64,000 nt of DNA from Streptomyces sp. NRRL B-1347 (GCF_000720325.1 NZ_JOJM01000042.1:1-64000); one strand, 5' to 3'; counted from the first letter of the stretch, positions 53,472-63,237 are shown. The notes: generated from the sequence alone by a model not told the origin. Made by a program: numbers and translations.

Positions 53472-55955
53472 ATGACGTCTCCGCGCCCCGCGCCCGATGT
53501 CCCGCAGCCGCCCACCGCCACGTACCGGCTGCAGCTGTGTCCGGAGTTCCCGTTCGCGGCGGCCGAGGCGGCGGTGCCCTACCTGGCCGCCCTCGGGGTC
53601 TCGCACCTGCATCTGTCGCCGGTCCTGGAGGCGGTACCCGGCTCCGCGCACGGCTACGACGTCGTGGACCACGCGCGCGTGCGGGGCGAGCTGGGCGGCG
53701 AGGCGGGGCTGCGGGCGCTCGCGGGCACGGCGCGGGCGGCCGGGCTCGGCCTGGTCGTGGACATCGTGCCGAACCACATGGCGGCGGACCCGGTGCACAA
53801 CCGCGCGCTGTGGGAGGTCCTCCGCGACGGGCCCGCGTCGCCGTACGCGCGCTGGTTCGACGTCGACTGGGCGGCGGGCGGCGGCAAGCTGCTGCTGCCC
53901 GTCCTCGCCCACCGAGTCGGCGCGGACCTCGCGCACCTGCGCGTCGACGGCGGCGTGCTGCGCTATCACGACCGGGTGTTCCCGCTGCGCACGGGCACCG
54001 AGCGGCTGCCGCTGCCGCGGCTGCTCGACGCGCAGTGGTACCGGCTCGGCTGGTGGCGGCTGGCCCGCACCGAGCTCAACTACCGGCGCTTCTTCACCAT
54101 TTCGGACCTGATCGCCGTGCGGGTCGAGGACCCCGAGGTGTTCGACGCGACGCACGCCACGGTCCTCGGGCTGCTGGGCGACGGCGTCGTCGACGGGCTG
54201 CGCGTCGACCACCCGGACGGGCTCGCGGACCCGGGGGCTTACCTCCAGCGGCTGCACGAGGCGACGGGCGGGCGCTGGACGGTCGTCGAGAAGATCCTGG
54301 CCGACGGCGAGCGGCTGCCCGCGGCCTGGCCGGTGGCGGGCACCACCGGCTACGACGCGCTGCGGCACGTCGACGGGGTGCTCACGGACGGGGCGGGCGC
54401 GCGCGAACTGCTCAGCCGTTACCGCCGGTTCGCGGCGCCGCCCGCCGACCGCGGCGGCGACTGGCGGGCGACCGTGCGGCGCGCCGCGTACAAGGTCGTC
54501 ACGCGGGAGCTGGCCGCCGAGGTGGAGCGGCTCACGCGTGCGGCGGACGCGCTGTGCGCGGCGGACCCCGGCCTGCGGGACCACGCCCCGTGGGCGCTGC
54601 GGACGGCGCTGCGGGAGCTGCTCGTGCGCCTGGAGGTCTACCGTCCGTACGCGGTCGGCGGCGCCGACCCGGCGACGGTCCTGACGGCGGGCGCGGCCGC
54701 CGAGGCCAGGGCGGTGTTCGCGGTGCCCGAGGAGGCCGAGGCGGTCGACGCGGTCCGGGACCTGGCGCTCGGCAGGCGGGGGGACGGGGAGCGGTGCGCG
54801 GAGTTCCGGGCGCGGTTCGCGCAGACGGCGGCGGCGCTGCGGGCCAAGTCCGTGGAGGACACGGCGTTCTACCGGCACGTGCCGCTCCTGTCGGCGTCCG
54901 AGGTGGGCGCCGAGCCGGGGCGGCCCGCGCTGGACGTGGCGGAGTTCCACGCGTACTGCGCGCGCGTGCGGCGCGACTGGCCGTACTCGGGCACGGTCCT
55001 GACGACCCACGACACCAAGCGCAGCGCCGAGGTGCGGGCGGGCATCAGCGTCCTGACGCAGGCTCCCGGGCGGTGGGACGCGCTGCTCGCCGAGGTGACG
55101 CGGCAGACCGCGCGCGCGGGCGGCACCCGGGCGCCCGACCCCCAACTGGCCTGGGCGGCCTGGCAGACGGCGGTGGGATTCGCCCCGGCCGCGCGCGGCG
55201 AGCCCGACGGCGGCAGTGATTCCGGGGGCCGCGGTGAGTCCGAGGGCCGCGGTGAGTCCGGGGGCTACGGTCGGCGGCTTCAGGAGGCCCTCCTGAAGCA
55301 CGTGCGGGAGGCGGGCCTGCACACCAGCTGGACGGAGCGCGACGAGGGCTACGAGGGCGCCGTGACGGCGTTCCTCGCGGCGGGTCCGTGCGGGCCGCCG
55401 CTGGACACGGTCGCCGCGTTCGCGGCCGAACTCGCCCCGCACGCGCGCGTGAACGTCCTCAGCGGCACGCTGCTGCACCTGACGATGCCGGGGGTGCCCG
55501 ACCTCTACCAGGGCACGGAGCGGGCCTTCCACGCCCTGGTGGACCCCGACAACCGCCGCCCCGCCAGCTTCGACACGGGCCTGCTGGAGGGGCTCGGCGC
55601 GCGCCGGGACTCCTGGGACCTGTCGGACGAGAAGCTCGCGGTCACCGCGGCGGCGCTGCGGCTGCGCGCGCGGCGCCCCGGCCTGTTCGGCGGCGGGAGC
55701 ACGTACGAGCCGCTCGCGGCGACCGGGCCGCGCGCGGCGCACTGCGTGGCCTACTGCCGCTCCGGGGGCGTGGTGGTGGCCGTGACGCGGCTCTCGCTGC
55801 GCCTCGCGGAAGCGGGCGGCTGGCGGGACACCGCGCTCGCGCTGCCGCGGGGGGCGTGGGCCGATCTGCTCACGCCGGGGCGCGAGTTCGATGGCAGCAC
55901 GCGCGTGAGCGATCTGCTCACGCCGCTTCCGGTGGCTCTTTTGGAGCGTGTTTGA
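53472..55955 (+). CDS. treY: Maltooligosyl trehalose synthase
   Basis: Encodes 827 residues of GH13_26. The N-terminus TYRLQLCPEFPFAAAEAAVP begins the family; VVDIVPNHMA, GLRVDHPDGLADP (nucleophile Asp) and TVVEKIL (Glu) mark the active site, and TTHDTKRSAEVRAG the third acid. It isomerises the reducing end of malto-oligosaccharide to trehalose. A Gly/Ser/Glu-rich insert (about residues 577-600) matches an 18-bp DNA repeat and is probably a surface loop. ATG 53472. Confidence 0.94.
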   Translation: MTSPRPAPDVPQPPTATYRLQLCPEFPFAAAEAAVPYLAALGVSHLHLSPVLEAVPGSAHGYDVVDHARVRGELGGEAGLRALAGTARAAGLGLVVDIVPNHMAADPVHNRALWEVLRDGPASPYARWFDVDWAAGGGKLLLPVLAHRVGADLAHLRVDGGVLRYHDRVFPLRTGTERLPLPRLLDAQWYRLGWWRLARTELNYRRFFTISDLIAVRVEDPEVFDATHATVLGLLGDGVVDGLRVDHPDGLADPGAYLQRLHEATGGRWTVVEKILADGERLPAAWPVAGTTGYDALRHVDGVLTDGAGARELLSRYRRFAAPPADRGGDWRATVRRAAYKVVTRELAAEVERLTRAADALCAADPGLRDHAPWALRTALRELLVRLEVYRPYAVGGADPATVLTAGAAAEARAVFAVPEEAEAVDAVRDLALGRRGDGERCAEFRARFAQTAAALRAKSVEDTAFYRHVPLLSASEVGAEPGRPALDVAEFHAYCARVRRDWPYSGTVLTTHDTKRSAEVRAGISVLTQAPGRWDALLAEVTRQTARAGGTRAPDPQLAWAAWQTAVGFAPAARGEPDGGSDSGGRGESEGRGESGGYGRRLQEALLKHVREAGLHTSWTERDEGYEGAVTAFLAAGPCGPPLDTVAAFAAELAPHARVNVLSGTLLHLTMPGVPDLYQGTERAFHALVDPDNRRPASFDTGLLEGLGARRDSWDLSDEKLAVTAAALRLRARRPGLFGGGSTYEPLAATGPRAAHCVAYCRSGGVVVAVTRLSLRLAEAGGWRDTALALPRGAWADLLTPGREFDGSTRVSDLLTPLPVALLERV
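55226..55268 (+). repeat. Short tandem repeat inside treY
   Basis: GGGCCGCGGTGAGTCCG occurs twice, 16-18 bp apart, with a partial third copy. It encodes the GGRGES low-complexity loop. Confidence 0.5.
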
Positions 55956-56134
55956 CGGCGGGCGCCAGGAGCGTGCGCCGAGCGGAACGTGGCATACCGC
56001 CTAGTGGGTGGGACGCAAGGAGCGAGCGGAGCCGTGTGTACCGGGGGTGGACCCCGTGGAGCCCGTCCACCGGGTGCTTGACACCCGTACCGTCGCGTGG
56101 CGTACTGCGGATTGCGTCAGCGGACCAGTCGGGG

Positions 56135-57385
56135 GTGAGTCAACTGGCGGCGAACCGCTATCCCAGTGTTCCCGAACTCGTCGTGTCCGCACGGGAGCTG
56201 GCGGCTCACCGTCCTGATCTGTGCACGCTGCGCCAGGTCGGCGTCTCACGCGCGGGCCGCCCCCTGCACCTGCTGTCCGTCGGGCACGCCCCGCGCGCGG
56301 TGCTCGTGGTGGCGGGCGCGCACGCCAACGAACCCACCGGGGGCTCGACCCTCGTCGCCCTGGCCGAGTGGTCGGTGCGCGACCCCGCGCTGCGGGCCGA
56401 CACGTCGTGGCACTTCCTGCTGTGCGCGGACCCGGACGGCGCGAGCCTGCACCGCACCCCGGCGCCGCGCACCCTCCTGGACTACCACCGGCACTTCTTC
56501 CGCCCGGCGGGCCCCGAGCAGCCCGAGTGGTCGCCGTCCGTGCTCCCGCCGGACCGCCTGCCGCCCGAGACCCGCGCCCTGAAGGGCGTCATCGACGAAC
56601 TGCGGCCCTACTTGCAGGTGTCGCTGCACTGCACCGACCTGGGCGGCAGCTGGGTGCAGCTGACCCGGGACATCCCCGGGCTCGCCGCGCCCTTCGCCGC
56701 GTCGGCCGCGCGCCTGGGCATCCCGGTGGAGACCGGCGCGTCGGACGCGGCGGGCTGGCCCGTGTCGGGGCCCGGCGTACACGTGTTGCCGGGGCCCGGC
56801 TCCGCGGCCGCCTATCCGAGCCTGCCGGAGGACGCCCGGCACACCACCTGGCACCACGCGCACCGCTACGGCGGCGTGACGGCCATCGTGGAGGTGCCGA
56901 TGTGGGCGAGCGACATGGTGGACGACATGGCGGTGCACCCGGCGCCCCGGGCCGCCCTGCGCGGCTTCGCGCGGCGGCTCCGGCACGACGCGGGCCTGGT
57001 GGAGGACGTGCTCGGCGACGCGCTGCCCCGCCTCCCGGGCGCGGACGGGCCGCTGTTGCGGGCGGCCCGGTGGGCGCTCGGCCTGGTGCCGGGGCTCGCC
57101 GACGACTGGGGGCACCTGCCGCCCGCCGGGACGTCGATGGCGTACATCGGCAGCGTGGACGCCTTCGGGCGGCGGCTTCCGCTGCGGGCGGCCGCGATGC
57201 TCCTGCGGGTCCTCCAGGAGGCCGACGACCGGGCGGCGCCCCGTCTCGACCATCTGGTGACGCAGTGGAGCGAGGCGTTCGCCGACCGGTTCAAGGCCCG
57301 CTGGGTGCCGCTGGAGCGCCAGGTGGAGCACCAGGCGCGGACGACGGTGGAAGCGGCCCGGCACGCGCGCGTACGGGACGTGTGA
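56135..57385 (+). CDS. M14-type zinc carboxypeptidase-like protein
   Basis: Encodes 416 residues. The zinc ligands are H63 and E66 (GAHANEPTGG) and H165 (SLHCTDLGG); E253 (IVEVPMW) is in the position of the catalytic Glu. It lacks a signal peptide, which suggests a cytoplasmic role such as peptidoglycan-peptide or small-peptide turnover. The C-terminal ~130 residues are helical. The start GTG 56135 is chosen from the beginning of family-like sequence; the frame is open further upstream with no ribosome site. Substrate unknown. Confidence 0.82.
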   Translation: MSQLAANRYPSVPELVVSARELAAHRPDLCTLRQVGVSRAGRPLHLLSVGHAPRAVLVVAGAHANEPTGGSTLVALAEWSVRDPALRADTSWHFLLCADPDGASLHRTPAPRTLLDYHRHFFRPAGPEQPEWSPSVLPPDRLPPETRALKGVIDELRPYLQVSLHCTDLGGSWVQLTRDIPGLAAPFAASAARLGIPVETGASDAAGWPVSGPGVHVLPGPGSAAAYPSLPEDARHTTWHHAHRYGGVTAIVEVPMWASDMVDDMAVHPAPRAALRGFARRLRHDAGLVEDVLGDALPRLPGADGPLLRAARWALGLVPGLADDWGHLPPAGTSMAYIGSVDAFGRRLPLRAAAMLLRVLQEADDRAAPRLDHLVTQWSEAFADRFKARWVPLERQVEHQARTTVEAARHARVRDV

Positions 57386-57438
57386 CGCCCGTACGCGCGC
57401 GTACGGGACGACGCCCGGCACGCGCGCGTACGGGGCGC
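57361..57438. repeat. Three-copy GCGCGCGTACGGG tandem repeat
   Basis: GCGCGCGTACGGGACG-like units occur around 57365, 57395 and 57422. The first lies in the end of the M14 gene. The units are 26-30 bp apart. Confidence 0.6.
57388..57407. terminator. Perfect 20-bp palindrome between convergent genes
   Basis: CCCGTACGCGCGCGTACGGG starts 2 bp after the M14 stop and sits before the end of the convergent FHA gene. It would act as a bidirectional terminator. Confidence 0.55.
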
Positions 57439-57484
57439 ATGCCGCGGCGGGGCCGTGCGCGGGGCGGGACCGGGGCTGCGGCCC

Positions 57485-58045
57485 TCAGGCCGCCGCGAGG
57501 CAGAACGCCATGTGGCCGAAGGAGACCTGGTCCCCGGCCTGCACGACGGCCGCGCCGATCACCCGGCGGCCGTTGACGGACGTGCCGTTCGTGGAGCCGA
57601 GGTCGCGCAGGACCCACAGGCCGCCCTGGTGGATCAGCTCGGCGTGGACGCGCGAGACCGTGTCGTGGCTCAGCCGCAGGCCGTTCGCCGGGTCCCGGCC
57701 GATGCGCAGCGGATACGCGCCCGGCGCCGGGAGCAGCAGCTTGGGCAGCTTCTCCGCCTGCCAGGCACGGCGCAGCTGCACACCGAAGCCGGAGACCGCG
57801 CCGACGGTGGAGAGCACGAGCCGCGTCCAGCGCTTCTGCGTACGCAGATCGGCGGTGAGGACGGCCAGTTCCTGCCGCTTGCGGGCGGCGAGCGCCAGCT
57901 CCATGCGGCGGACGAACGTGTCGTGCGAGAGGCGGCCGAGTGCCGCACCCTCCCTGAGCACCTCCAGGGCCTGCTCCCGCTCGGCGTCGGTCACCCGTCC
58001 CGCCTGTGTGTCGTACTCGGGGGAAGCCGCGGAAGGAAGGGTCAC
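57485..58045 (-). CDS. DUF1707-FHA domain protein
   Basis: Encodes 186 residues from GTG 58045. DUF1707 (about 18-70: DAEREQALEVLREGAALGRL then SHDTFVRRME) is followed by an FHA domain (about 105-186: LRIGRDPANGLRLSHDTVSR then VHAEL, and LRDLGSTNGTSVNGRRV). FHA binds phosphothreonine, so a Ser/Thr kinase partner is expected, none of which is adjacent. It is divergent from treZ. Confidence 0.9.
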   Translation of the reverse strand: MTLPSAASPEYDTQAGRVTDAEREQALEVLREGAALGRLSHDTFVRRMELALAARKRQELAVLTADLRTQKRWTRLVLSTVGAVSGFGVQLRRAWQAEKLPKLLLPAPGAYPLRIGRDPANGLRLSHDTVSRVHAELIHQGGLWVLRDLGSTNGTSVNGRRVIGAAVVQAGDQVSFGHMAFCLAAA

Positions 58046-58165
58046 GCTGACGATTGTCGGCCAGCTCAGGCCGGGTGTCCAGAATCGGCCGAACTCCTCC
58101 GCCGCGATCACTTCTGGCGCACCATGGAGGCACGGCGACACAGGGGCCAACGAGGGGGGCTGCCG

Positions 58166-59956
58166 GTGAGGTTCGAGGTGTGGGCACCACGCGCGGAGCG
58201 GGTCGACCTCGTCCTGGAGGGGACGGGACCGCACGGAGGCGCGGAGGACGGCACGGGCGCGGCGGGAACCACGCGCGCGTTGGCGCGCGATCCGGAGCGC
58301 CCCGGGTGGTGGTCCGTGGAGGCACCGGCCGGGGACGGCACCCGCTACGGCTACGCGCTCGACGGCGGCCCCGTGCTGCCCGACCCGCGCTCGCCCCGGC
58401 AGCCGGACGGGCCCGACGCCCCCAGTGCCGTGGTCGAGCACGAGCGGTTCGCGTGGCGGGCGCCGTGGGCCGGGCGGGGCCTGCGGGACGCGGTCCTGTA
58501 CGAGCTGCACGTGGGCACGTACACGCGCGAGGGCACCCTGGACGCGGCGGCCGAGCGCCTCGGCCACCTCGTGGACCTGGGCGTCACGCACGTCGAGGTG
58601 ATGCCCGTGTGCCCCTTCCCCGGACGGCACGGGTGGGGCTACGAGGGCGTTTCGCTGTGGGCCGTGCACGAGCCGTACGGCGGGCCCGACGCGCTGAAAC
58701 GGTTCGTCGACGCGGCCCACGCCGCGGGCCTCGGCGTGGTCCTGGACGTGGTGCACAACCACCTGGGCCCGTCGGGGAACCATCTGCCCGCCTTCGGGCC
58801 GTACTTCACGGACACGCACCACACCCCGTGGGGCGCCGCCGTGAACCTGGACGCGCCGGGCTCGGACGAGGTCCGCGCGTACCTCGTCGGCAGCGCGCTC
58901 GCCTGGCTGCGGGACTACCGCGTGGACGCGCTGCGCCTGGACGCCGTGCACGCGCTGTGCGACACCCGGGCGCGCCCGTTCCTGGAGGAGCTGGCCACGG
59001 CCGTCGACGCGCTCGCGGGCGAGCTCGGCAGACCGCTGGGGCTCATCGCGGAGTCGGACCTGAACGACCCGCGGCTCGTCACCCCGCGCGCGAGCGGCGG
59101 CATGGGTCTTGACGCCCAGTGGAACGACGACTTCCATCACGCGCTGCACACCGTGCTCACCGGTGAGTCGCAGGGCTACTACGCGGACTTCGCCGAGGCC
59201 CCGTTCGCGGCCCTGGAGAAGACGCTGACGCACGGCTACTTCCACGACGGCACGTACTCCAGCTTCCGGGGCCGGACGCACGGGCGCCCGCTGGACCGCG
59301 GGCGCGCGCCCGCGTACCGGCTGCTCGGCTACGCGCAGACGCACGACCAGGTCGGCAACCGCGCGCAGGGCGACCGGCTCTCCGCGGCGCTCTCCCCCGG
59401 CCGGCTCGCGTGCGCGGCCGCGCTGACCCTCACGAGCCCCTTCACGCCGATGCTGTTCATGGGCGAGGAGTGGGCGGCCTCGACGCCGTGGCAGTTCTTC
59501 ACCGACCACACCGACCCCGAGCTCGCCCGGGCCGTACGGGAGGGCAGGCGGCGGGAGTTCGCGGCTCACGGGTGGGCCGAGGACGCCATCCCTGATCCGC
59601 AGGACCCGGCGACGCGGGAGCGGTCCTGTCTCGACTGGGCCGAGCGGGAGAAGGGCCACCACGCGCGCGTGCTCGGCTGGTACCGCGAGCTGATCGCGCT
59701 GCGCCGGGAGCGGGGCGACCTCACCGATCCCGATCTGGCCGCGGTGCGCGTCGCCCATGACGCCAGGGCGGGCTGGTTCGCCGTGCGGCGCGGGGACCTG
59801 CGGATCGTCGTGAACCTCGCGGAGCGCGCCGTCGAGGTCCCGTTGGGCGTGCGCCACGCGCGCGTGCTCGCCGCGTGGGAGCCCGTCGAGGGCCCGGACG
59901 CGGACGGGGCCCTGCGGCTGCCCGCCGAGTCCTGCGCGGTGCTCGCTGTGGACTAG
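58166..59956 (+). CDS. treZ: Malto-oligosyltrehalose trehalohydrolase
   Basis: Encodes 596 residues of GH13_10. An N-terminal CBM48-like domain (FEVWAPRAERVDLVLEG) precedes the barrel. The nucleophile Asp lies in ALRLDAVHALCD, the acid/base Glu in LIAESDLNDP, the third acid in QTHDQVGNR. It cleaves the bond that releases trehalose from the product of TreY. The start GTG 58166 follows a GAGGGGGG site; an upstream ATG at 58123 is less likely. The FHA gene and an M14 peptidase separate it from treY. Confidence 0.93.
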   Translation: MRFEVWAPRAERVDLVLEGTGPHGGAEDGTGAAGTTRALARDPERPGWWSVEAPAGDGTRYGYALDGGPVLPDPRSPRQPDGPDAPSAVVEHERFAWRAPWAGRGLRDAVLYELHVGTYTREGTLDAAAERLGHLVDLGVTHVEVMPVCPFPGRHGWGYEGVSLWAVHEPYGGPDALKRFVDAAHAAGLGVVLDVVHNHLGPSGNHLPAFGPYFTDTHHTPWGAAVNLDAPGSDEVRAYLVGSALAWLRDYRVDALRLDAVHALCDTRARPFLEELATAVDALAGELGRPLGLIAESDLNDPRLVTPRASGGMGLDAQWNDDFHHALHTVLTGESQGYYADFAEAPFAALEKTLTHGYFHDGTYSSFRGRTHGRPLDRGRAPAYRLLGYAQTHDQVGNRAQGDRLSAALSPGRLACAAALTLTSPFTPMLFMGEEWAASTPWQFFTDHTDPELARAVREGRRREFAAHGWAEDAIPDPQDPATRERSCLDWAEREKGHHARVLGWYRELIALRRERGDLTDPDLAAVRVAHDARAGWFAVRRGDLRIVVNLAERAVEVPLGVRHARVLAAWEPVEGPDADGALRLPAESCAVLAVD

Positions 59957-60014
59957 TCGGCGGCGGTGTCGGTGGCACGGCCTAGCCTGGTGGTGACTTC
60001 GAGGAGGCACGGCC

Positions 60015-60995
60015 ATGGAACAGCGGCGGCTGGGGAGCACCGGACTCCAGGTGAGTGAACTGTGCTTCGGCGCCATGATGTTCGGCGGCGGGGCGGACGA
60101 GCGGGTCGCGCACGCGATGCTGGACGCGTTCACGGAAGCGGGCGGCACGTTCGTCGACACCGCCGACGTGTACGGGCAGGGCGTGTCGGAGGAGGTGCTC
60201 GGCCGCTGGCTCAAGGGCCGCGTGCGGGACGAACTGGTGATCGCCACCAAGGTGTTCCTGCCGCTGGGCGAGGCTCCGAACGCGCGCGGGCTAGGCCGCA
60301 AGCACGTCCTCGCGGCGGTGGACGCGAGCCTGCGCCGCCTCGGCACGGACTATGTGGACCTGTACCAGACGCACGTGTGGGACGCGCACACGCCGATCGA
60401 GGAGACCCTGTCCACGCTCGACACCCTGGTGCGGGCGGGCAAGGTCCGCTACCTCGGCGCGAGCAACCACAGCCCGGGGCAGCTCCAGAAGGTCCGCGAC
60501 GTGGCCCACGCGCGCGGCTGGGAGCCGTACGTGTGCCTCCAGCCGATCTACAACCTGCTGGCGCGCGAGGCCGAGTGGGAGCTGCTCCCGCTGTGCCGCG
60601 CGGAGGGCGTCGGCGTCATTCCGTACAGCCCGCTGCACGCCGGGTGGCTCTCCGGCAAGTACCGGCGCGGCATGGCGGCGCCGCCCGAGGGCGCGCGCGG
60701 CGCCGGGTCCTGGGACGAGCGGGCCACGGAGGCGACCTGGCGGGTCGTGGACGCGGTACTGGCTCTCGCCGAGGAGACCGGGCGCACGCCCGCACAGGTG
60801 TCGCTGCGGTGGCTGCTCCAGCGGCCGGGGGTGACCGCGCCGATCGTCGGCGCGCGATCCGTGGAGCAGCTCACCGACAACCTGGGCGCGGTGGGGTGGG
60901 CTCTGGACGAGGACCAGATGCGGCGCCTCGACGAGGCGAGCGCGCGGCCGCTGCCGCCGCCGTACGACGTGCTCGCGCACTTCGCCCAGGGCTGA
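60015..60995 (+). CDS. Aldo/keto reductase
   Basis: Encodes 326 residues. The catalytic tetrad is in [11 protein letters not shown] (Asp, Tyr), IATKVF (Lys) and LYQTHVWD (His). NADPH-binding segments occur in [17 protein letters not shown] and [12 protein letters not shown]. It resembles the YajO/Tas-like group acting on aldehydes. ATG 60015 with GAGGAGG upstream. It converges on the M24 peptidase gene. Confidence 0.93.
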   Translation: MEQRRLGSTGLQVSELCFGAMMFGGGADERVAHAMLDAFTEAGGTFVDTADVYGQGVSEEVLGRWLKGRVRDELVIATKVFLPLGEAPNARGLGRKHVLAAVDASLRRLGTDYVDLYQTHVWDAHTPIEETLSTLDTLVRAGKVRYLGASNHSPGQLQKVRDVAHARGWEPYVCLQPIYNLLAREAEWELLPLCRAEGVGVIPYSPLHAGWLSGKYRRGMAAPPEGARGAGSWDERATEATWRVVDAVLALAEETGRTPAQVSLRWLLQRPGVTAPIVGARSVEQLTDNLGAVGWALDEDQMRRLDEASARPLPPPYDVLAHFAQG

Positions 60996-61016
60996 GCAAG
61001 GCCCCACGCACTGGCC

Positions 61017-62144
61017 TCAGTTGACGATGGCCATCTCGCGCGGGGTGTTGTTGAGGCGGCGGCCGCCGTCCTCCGTCACCGTGACGATGTCCTCGATGCG
61101 CACGCCGAAGCGGCCCGGCAGATAGATGCCGGGCTCCACGGAGAAGCACATGCCGGGCACGAGCGGCTGCTCCTCGCCCTCGATCATGTACGGCGGTTCG
61201 TGGGTGGTGACGCCGATGCCGTGCCCGGTGCGGTGGATGAACCGCTCGCCGTACCCGGCGTCGGTGATGACGGCGCGCGCCACGCGGTCGACCTCCTGGC
61301 AGGCGATGCCGGGGCGCACCGCGCGGCACGCGGCGTCCTGGGCCGCGCGCACCACGTCGTGCACGCGCTGCTCCTCGGCGGTCGGCTCCCCGACGTGGAC
61401 GGTGCGGGAGGTGTCGGAGCCGTAGCCGTGCTTCAGGCCGCCGAAGTCGAGGACGACCGTGTCGCCGTGCTCGATGACGCGGTCGCCCGCCTCGTGGTGC
61501 GGGCTCGCGCCGTTCGGCCCGGAGCCGACGACCGTGAAGTCCACCTGCTCGTGCCCGAACCGCCGCAGCAGGTCGGCGAGGTCACCGGCGACGTCGGTCT
61601 CCTTGCGGCCCGCGAACGGCACCTTCTGGATCTCCTCGTACGTGGCGTCGGCGGCGGCTCCCGCGGCGGTGAGGCGCTCCAGCTCCGCCGCGTCCTTGAC
61701 GGCCCGCAGCATCGGCAGGGCGTCGGTGAGCGCGGCGTAGGAGCTGTCGGGCAACTGCCGTTGCAGGCCGAGCAGATGCATCGCCCAGGCGTTGTCGCTC
61801 ACGCCGAAGCGGCCGTCCTTGGCGAGCAGCGGCGCGGCCACGCCGTACGGGTCGACGCCGTCGGTCCAGTCGCGCAGGGTCAGCGCGGGCGCGCCCGCGG
61901 CGCGGGCGGCGTCCGGGGCCTCCAGGGTGGGCACCACGAGCACGGGGTCCTGGCCGGGGGCGAGCACGAGCAGGGTGAGCCGCTCGGTGTCGGCGGGCAC
62001 GCGGTAGCCGGTCAGCCACACCAGGTCGGGTCCTGGTGCGACGAGGACGCCCGCGAGGCCCGCTTCGGCCGCGGCGCGCGCGGCGCGGTCCATCCGGGCG
62101 CGGTAGTCGTCGGCGGTGAACGGCGCGGGCGTGGCCGGGGTCAT
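61017..62144 (-). CDS. M24 family Xaa-Pro aminopeptidase-like protein
   Basis: Encodes 375 residues. The N-terminal creatinase-like domain (about 1-140) precedes a pita-bread domain with metal ligands in VVLDFGG (Asp), GSDTSRTVHVG (Asp), TGHGIGV (His), SVEPGIY (Glu) and RIEDIV (Glu). It removes N-terminal residues before proline or related substrates. ATG 62144 has GGAGG 5 nt upstream. Confidence 0.92.
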   Translation of the reverse strand: MTPATPAPFTADDYRARMDRAARAAAEAGLAGVLVAPGPDLVWLTGYRVPADTERLTLLVLAPGQDPVLVVPTLEAPDAARAAGAPALTLRDWTDGVDPYGVAAPLLAKDGRFGVSDNAWAMHLLGLQRQLPDSSYAALTDALPMLRAVKDAAELERLTAAGAAADATYEEIQKVPFAGRKETDVAGDLADLLRRFGHEQVDFTVVGSGPNGASPHHEAGDRVIEHGDTVVLDFGGLKHGYGSDTSRTVHVGEPTAEEQRVHDVVRAAQDAACRAVRPGIACQEVDRVARAVITDAGYGERFIHRTGHGIGVTTHEPPYMIEGEEQPLVPGMCFSVEPGIYLPGRFGVRIEDIVTVTEDGGRRLNNTPREMAIVN

Positions 62145-62332
62145 CGGGCCTCCTGAATCGTCTGCGGCAGCCGTCGGCGGCCGTGCGGCCGCGGGCTGGG
62201 ATCTTCCCCAGCATCCTGCCCCCGCGCCCCGCGCCGCGCGAGCGGGTATTCCGGCCCGGCGGCCCGGTCGGCCGCGCCCCGCGTCCCGGAGCGGGGCCAC
62301 CTGTTTCCGGGTGGCTGTTCCCCGCGCCCACG

Positions 62333-62363
62333 ACTAATGGTTAGATGCGTTTCATCCATTAGT
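62333..62363. promoter_or_regulatory. Inverted repeat ACTAATGG-N15-CCATTAGT in a divergent promoter region
   Basis: Perfect 8+8-bp dyad with a GATG/CATC inner pair. It is AT-rich against the surrounding DNA and lies 68 bp before the phosphodiesterase start and 189 bp before the peptidase start. A candidate operator. Confidence 0.45.
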
Positions 62364-62430
62364 TCGAGGTCGGGCCCGGGTGCGGACAGGGGCACTTGGA
62401 CGGTGCCCGGGTGCGGGAGGGACGTACGAC

Positions 62431-63195
62431 ATGCTGGTACTCGCGCAGATCAGTGACCTACATCTGGACGGCGGCGCCCGGGCGACCGAGCGGGCCGAGC
62501 GCGTCATGGAGCGGCTGCGGGCGCTGCCCCGGCCCGTGGACGCGCTGCTCGTGACCGGCGACATCGCCGACCACGGCGAGGAAGCCGAGTACAAGGAGGC
62601 CGCGCGCGTGCTGTTCACCGACGCGCCCTGGCCCGTCCTGACCTGCCCCGGCAACCACGACCGGCGCGTCCCCTTCCGCACGGCCCTGCTGGGCGAGCCC
62701 GCGGCGAGCGCGTCCGAGGCGCCGGTGAACAGCGCCCACCGCGTCGGCGACGTCGAGGTCCTGCTGCTCGACTCCAGCGTGCCGGGCCACGACCACGGGC
62801 TGATCGACGAGACGACGTACGCCTGGCTGGAGGACCGGCTCGACGACCTCGACGGGGAGACGCCGGTGCTCCTCGCCTTCCACCACCACCCCGTGCCCGT
62901 GCACCATCCGCGGCTTGACACCGCGTGGCCGCTGCGCGAGCCGCACCGCCTGAAGGCGCTGGTGGAGCGGCGTCCGGAGATCGCGGGGCTCATCATCGGG
63001 CACGCGCACACGCCCGCCGCGACCACCTTCGCGGGGCGGCCGCTGATCGTCGGGCCCGGCGTGGTCTCGACGCTGCGGCTGCCGTGGGAGGGCGAGGGCC
63101 TGGTCGACCTGGACGCACCCGCGGGGTTCGCCCTCCACGTCCTCGACGTCGTCGCCGGCGAGCGGCGGCTGACGTCGCACTTCCGGGTCGTCTGA
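62431..63195 (+). CDS. CpdA-like 3',5'-cyclic nucleotide phosphodiesterase (calcineurin-like)
   Basis: Encodes 254 residues. The metallophosphoesterase motifs are in order: QISDLHLDG (D-x-H), VTGDIADHG (GD), CPGNHDRR (GNHD), AFHHHPVPV and GHAHTP (GHxH). These match class III cAMP phosphodiesterases, though other phosphoesters are possible. ATG 62431 with GGGAGGGA upstream. Confidence 0.9.
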   Translation: MLVLAQISDLHLDGGARATERAERVMERLRALPRPVDALLVTGDIADHGEEAEYKEAARVLFTDAPWPVLTCPGNHDRRVPFRTALLGEPAASASEAPVNSAHRVGDVEVLLLDSSVPGHDHGLIDETTYAWLEDRLDDLDGETPVLLAFHHHPVPVHHPRLDTAWPLREPHRLKALVERRPEIAGLIIGHAHTPAATTFAGRPLIVGPGVVSTLRLPWEGEGLVDLDAPAGFALHVLDVVAGERRLTSHFRVV

Positions 63196-63237
63196 CGGCC
63201 GCCCGCGACCGGTCGGCCCATCGCCGACCGCCCACCG

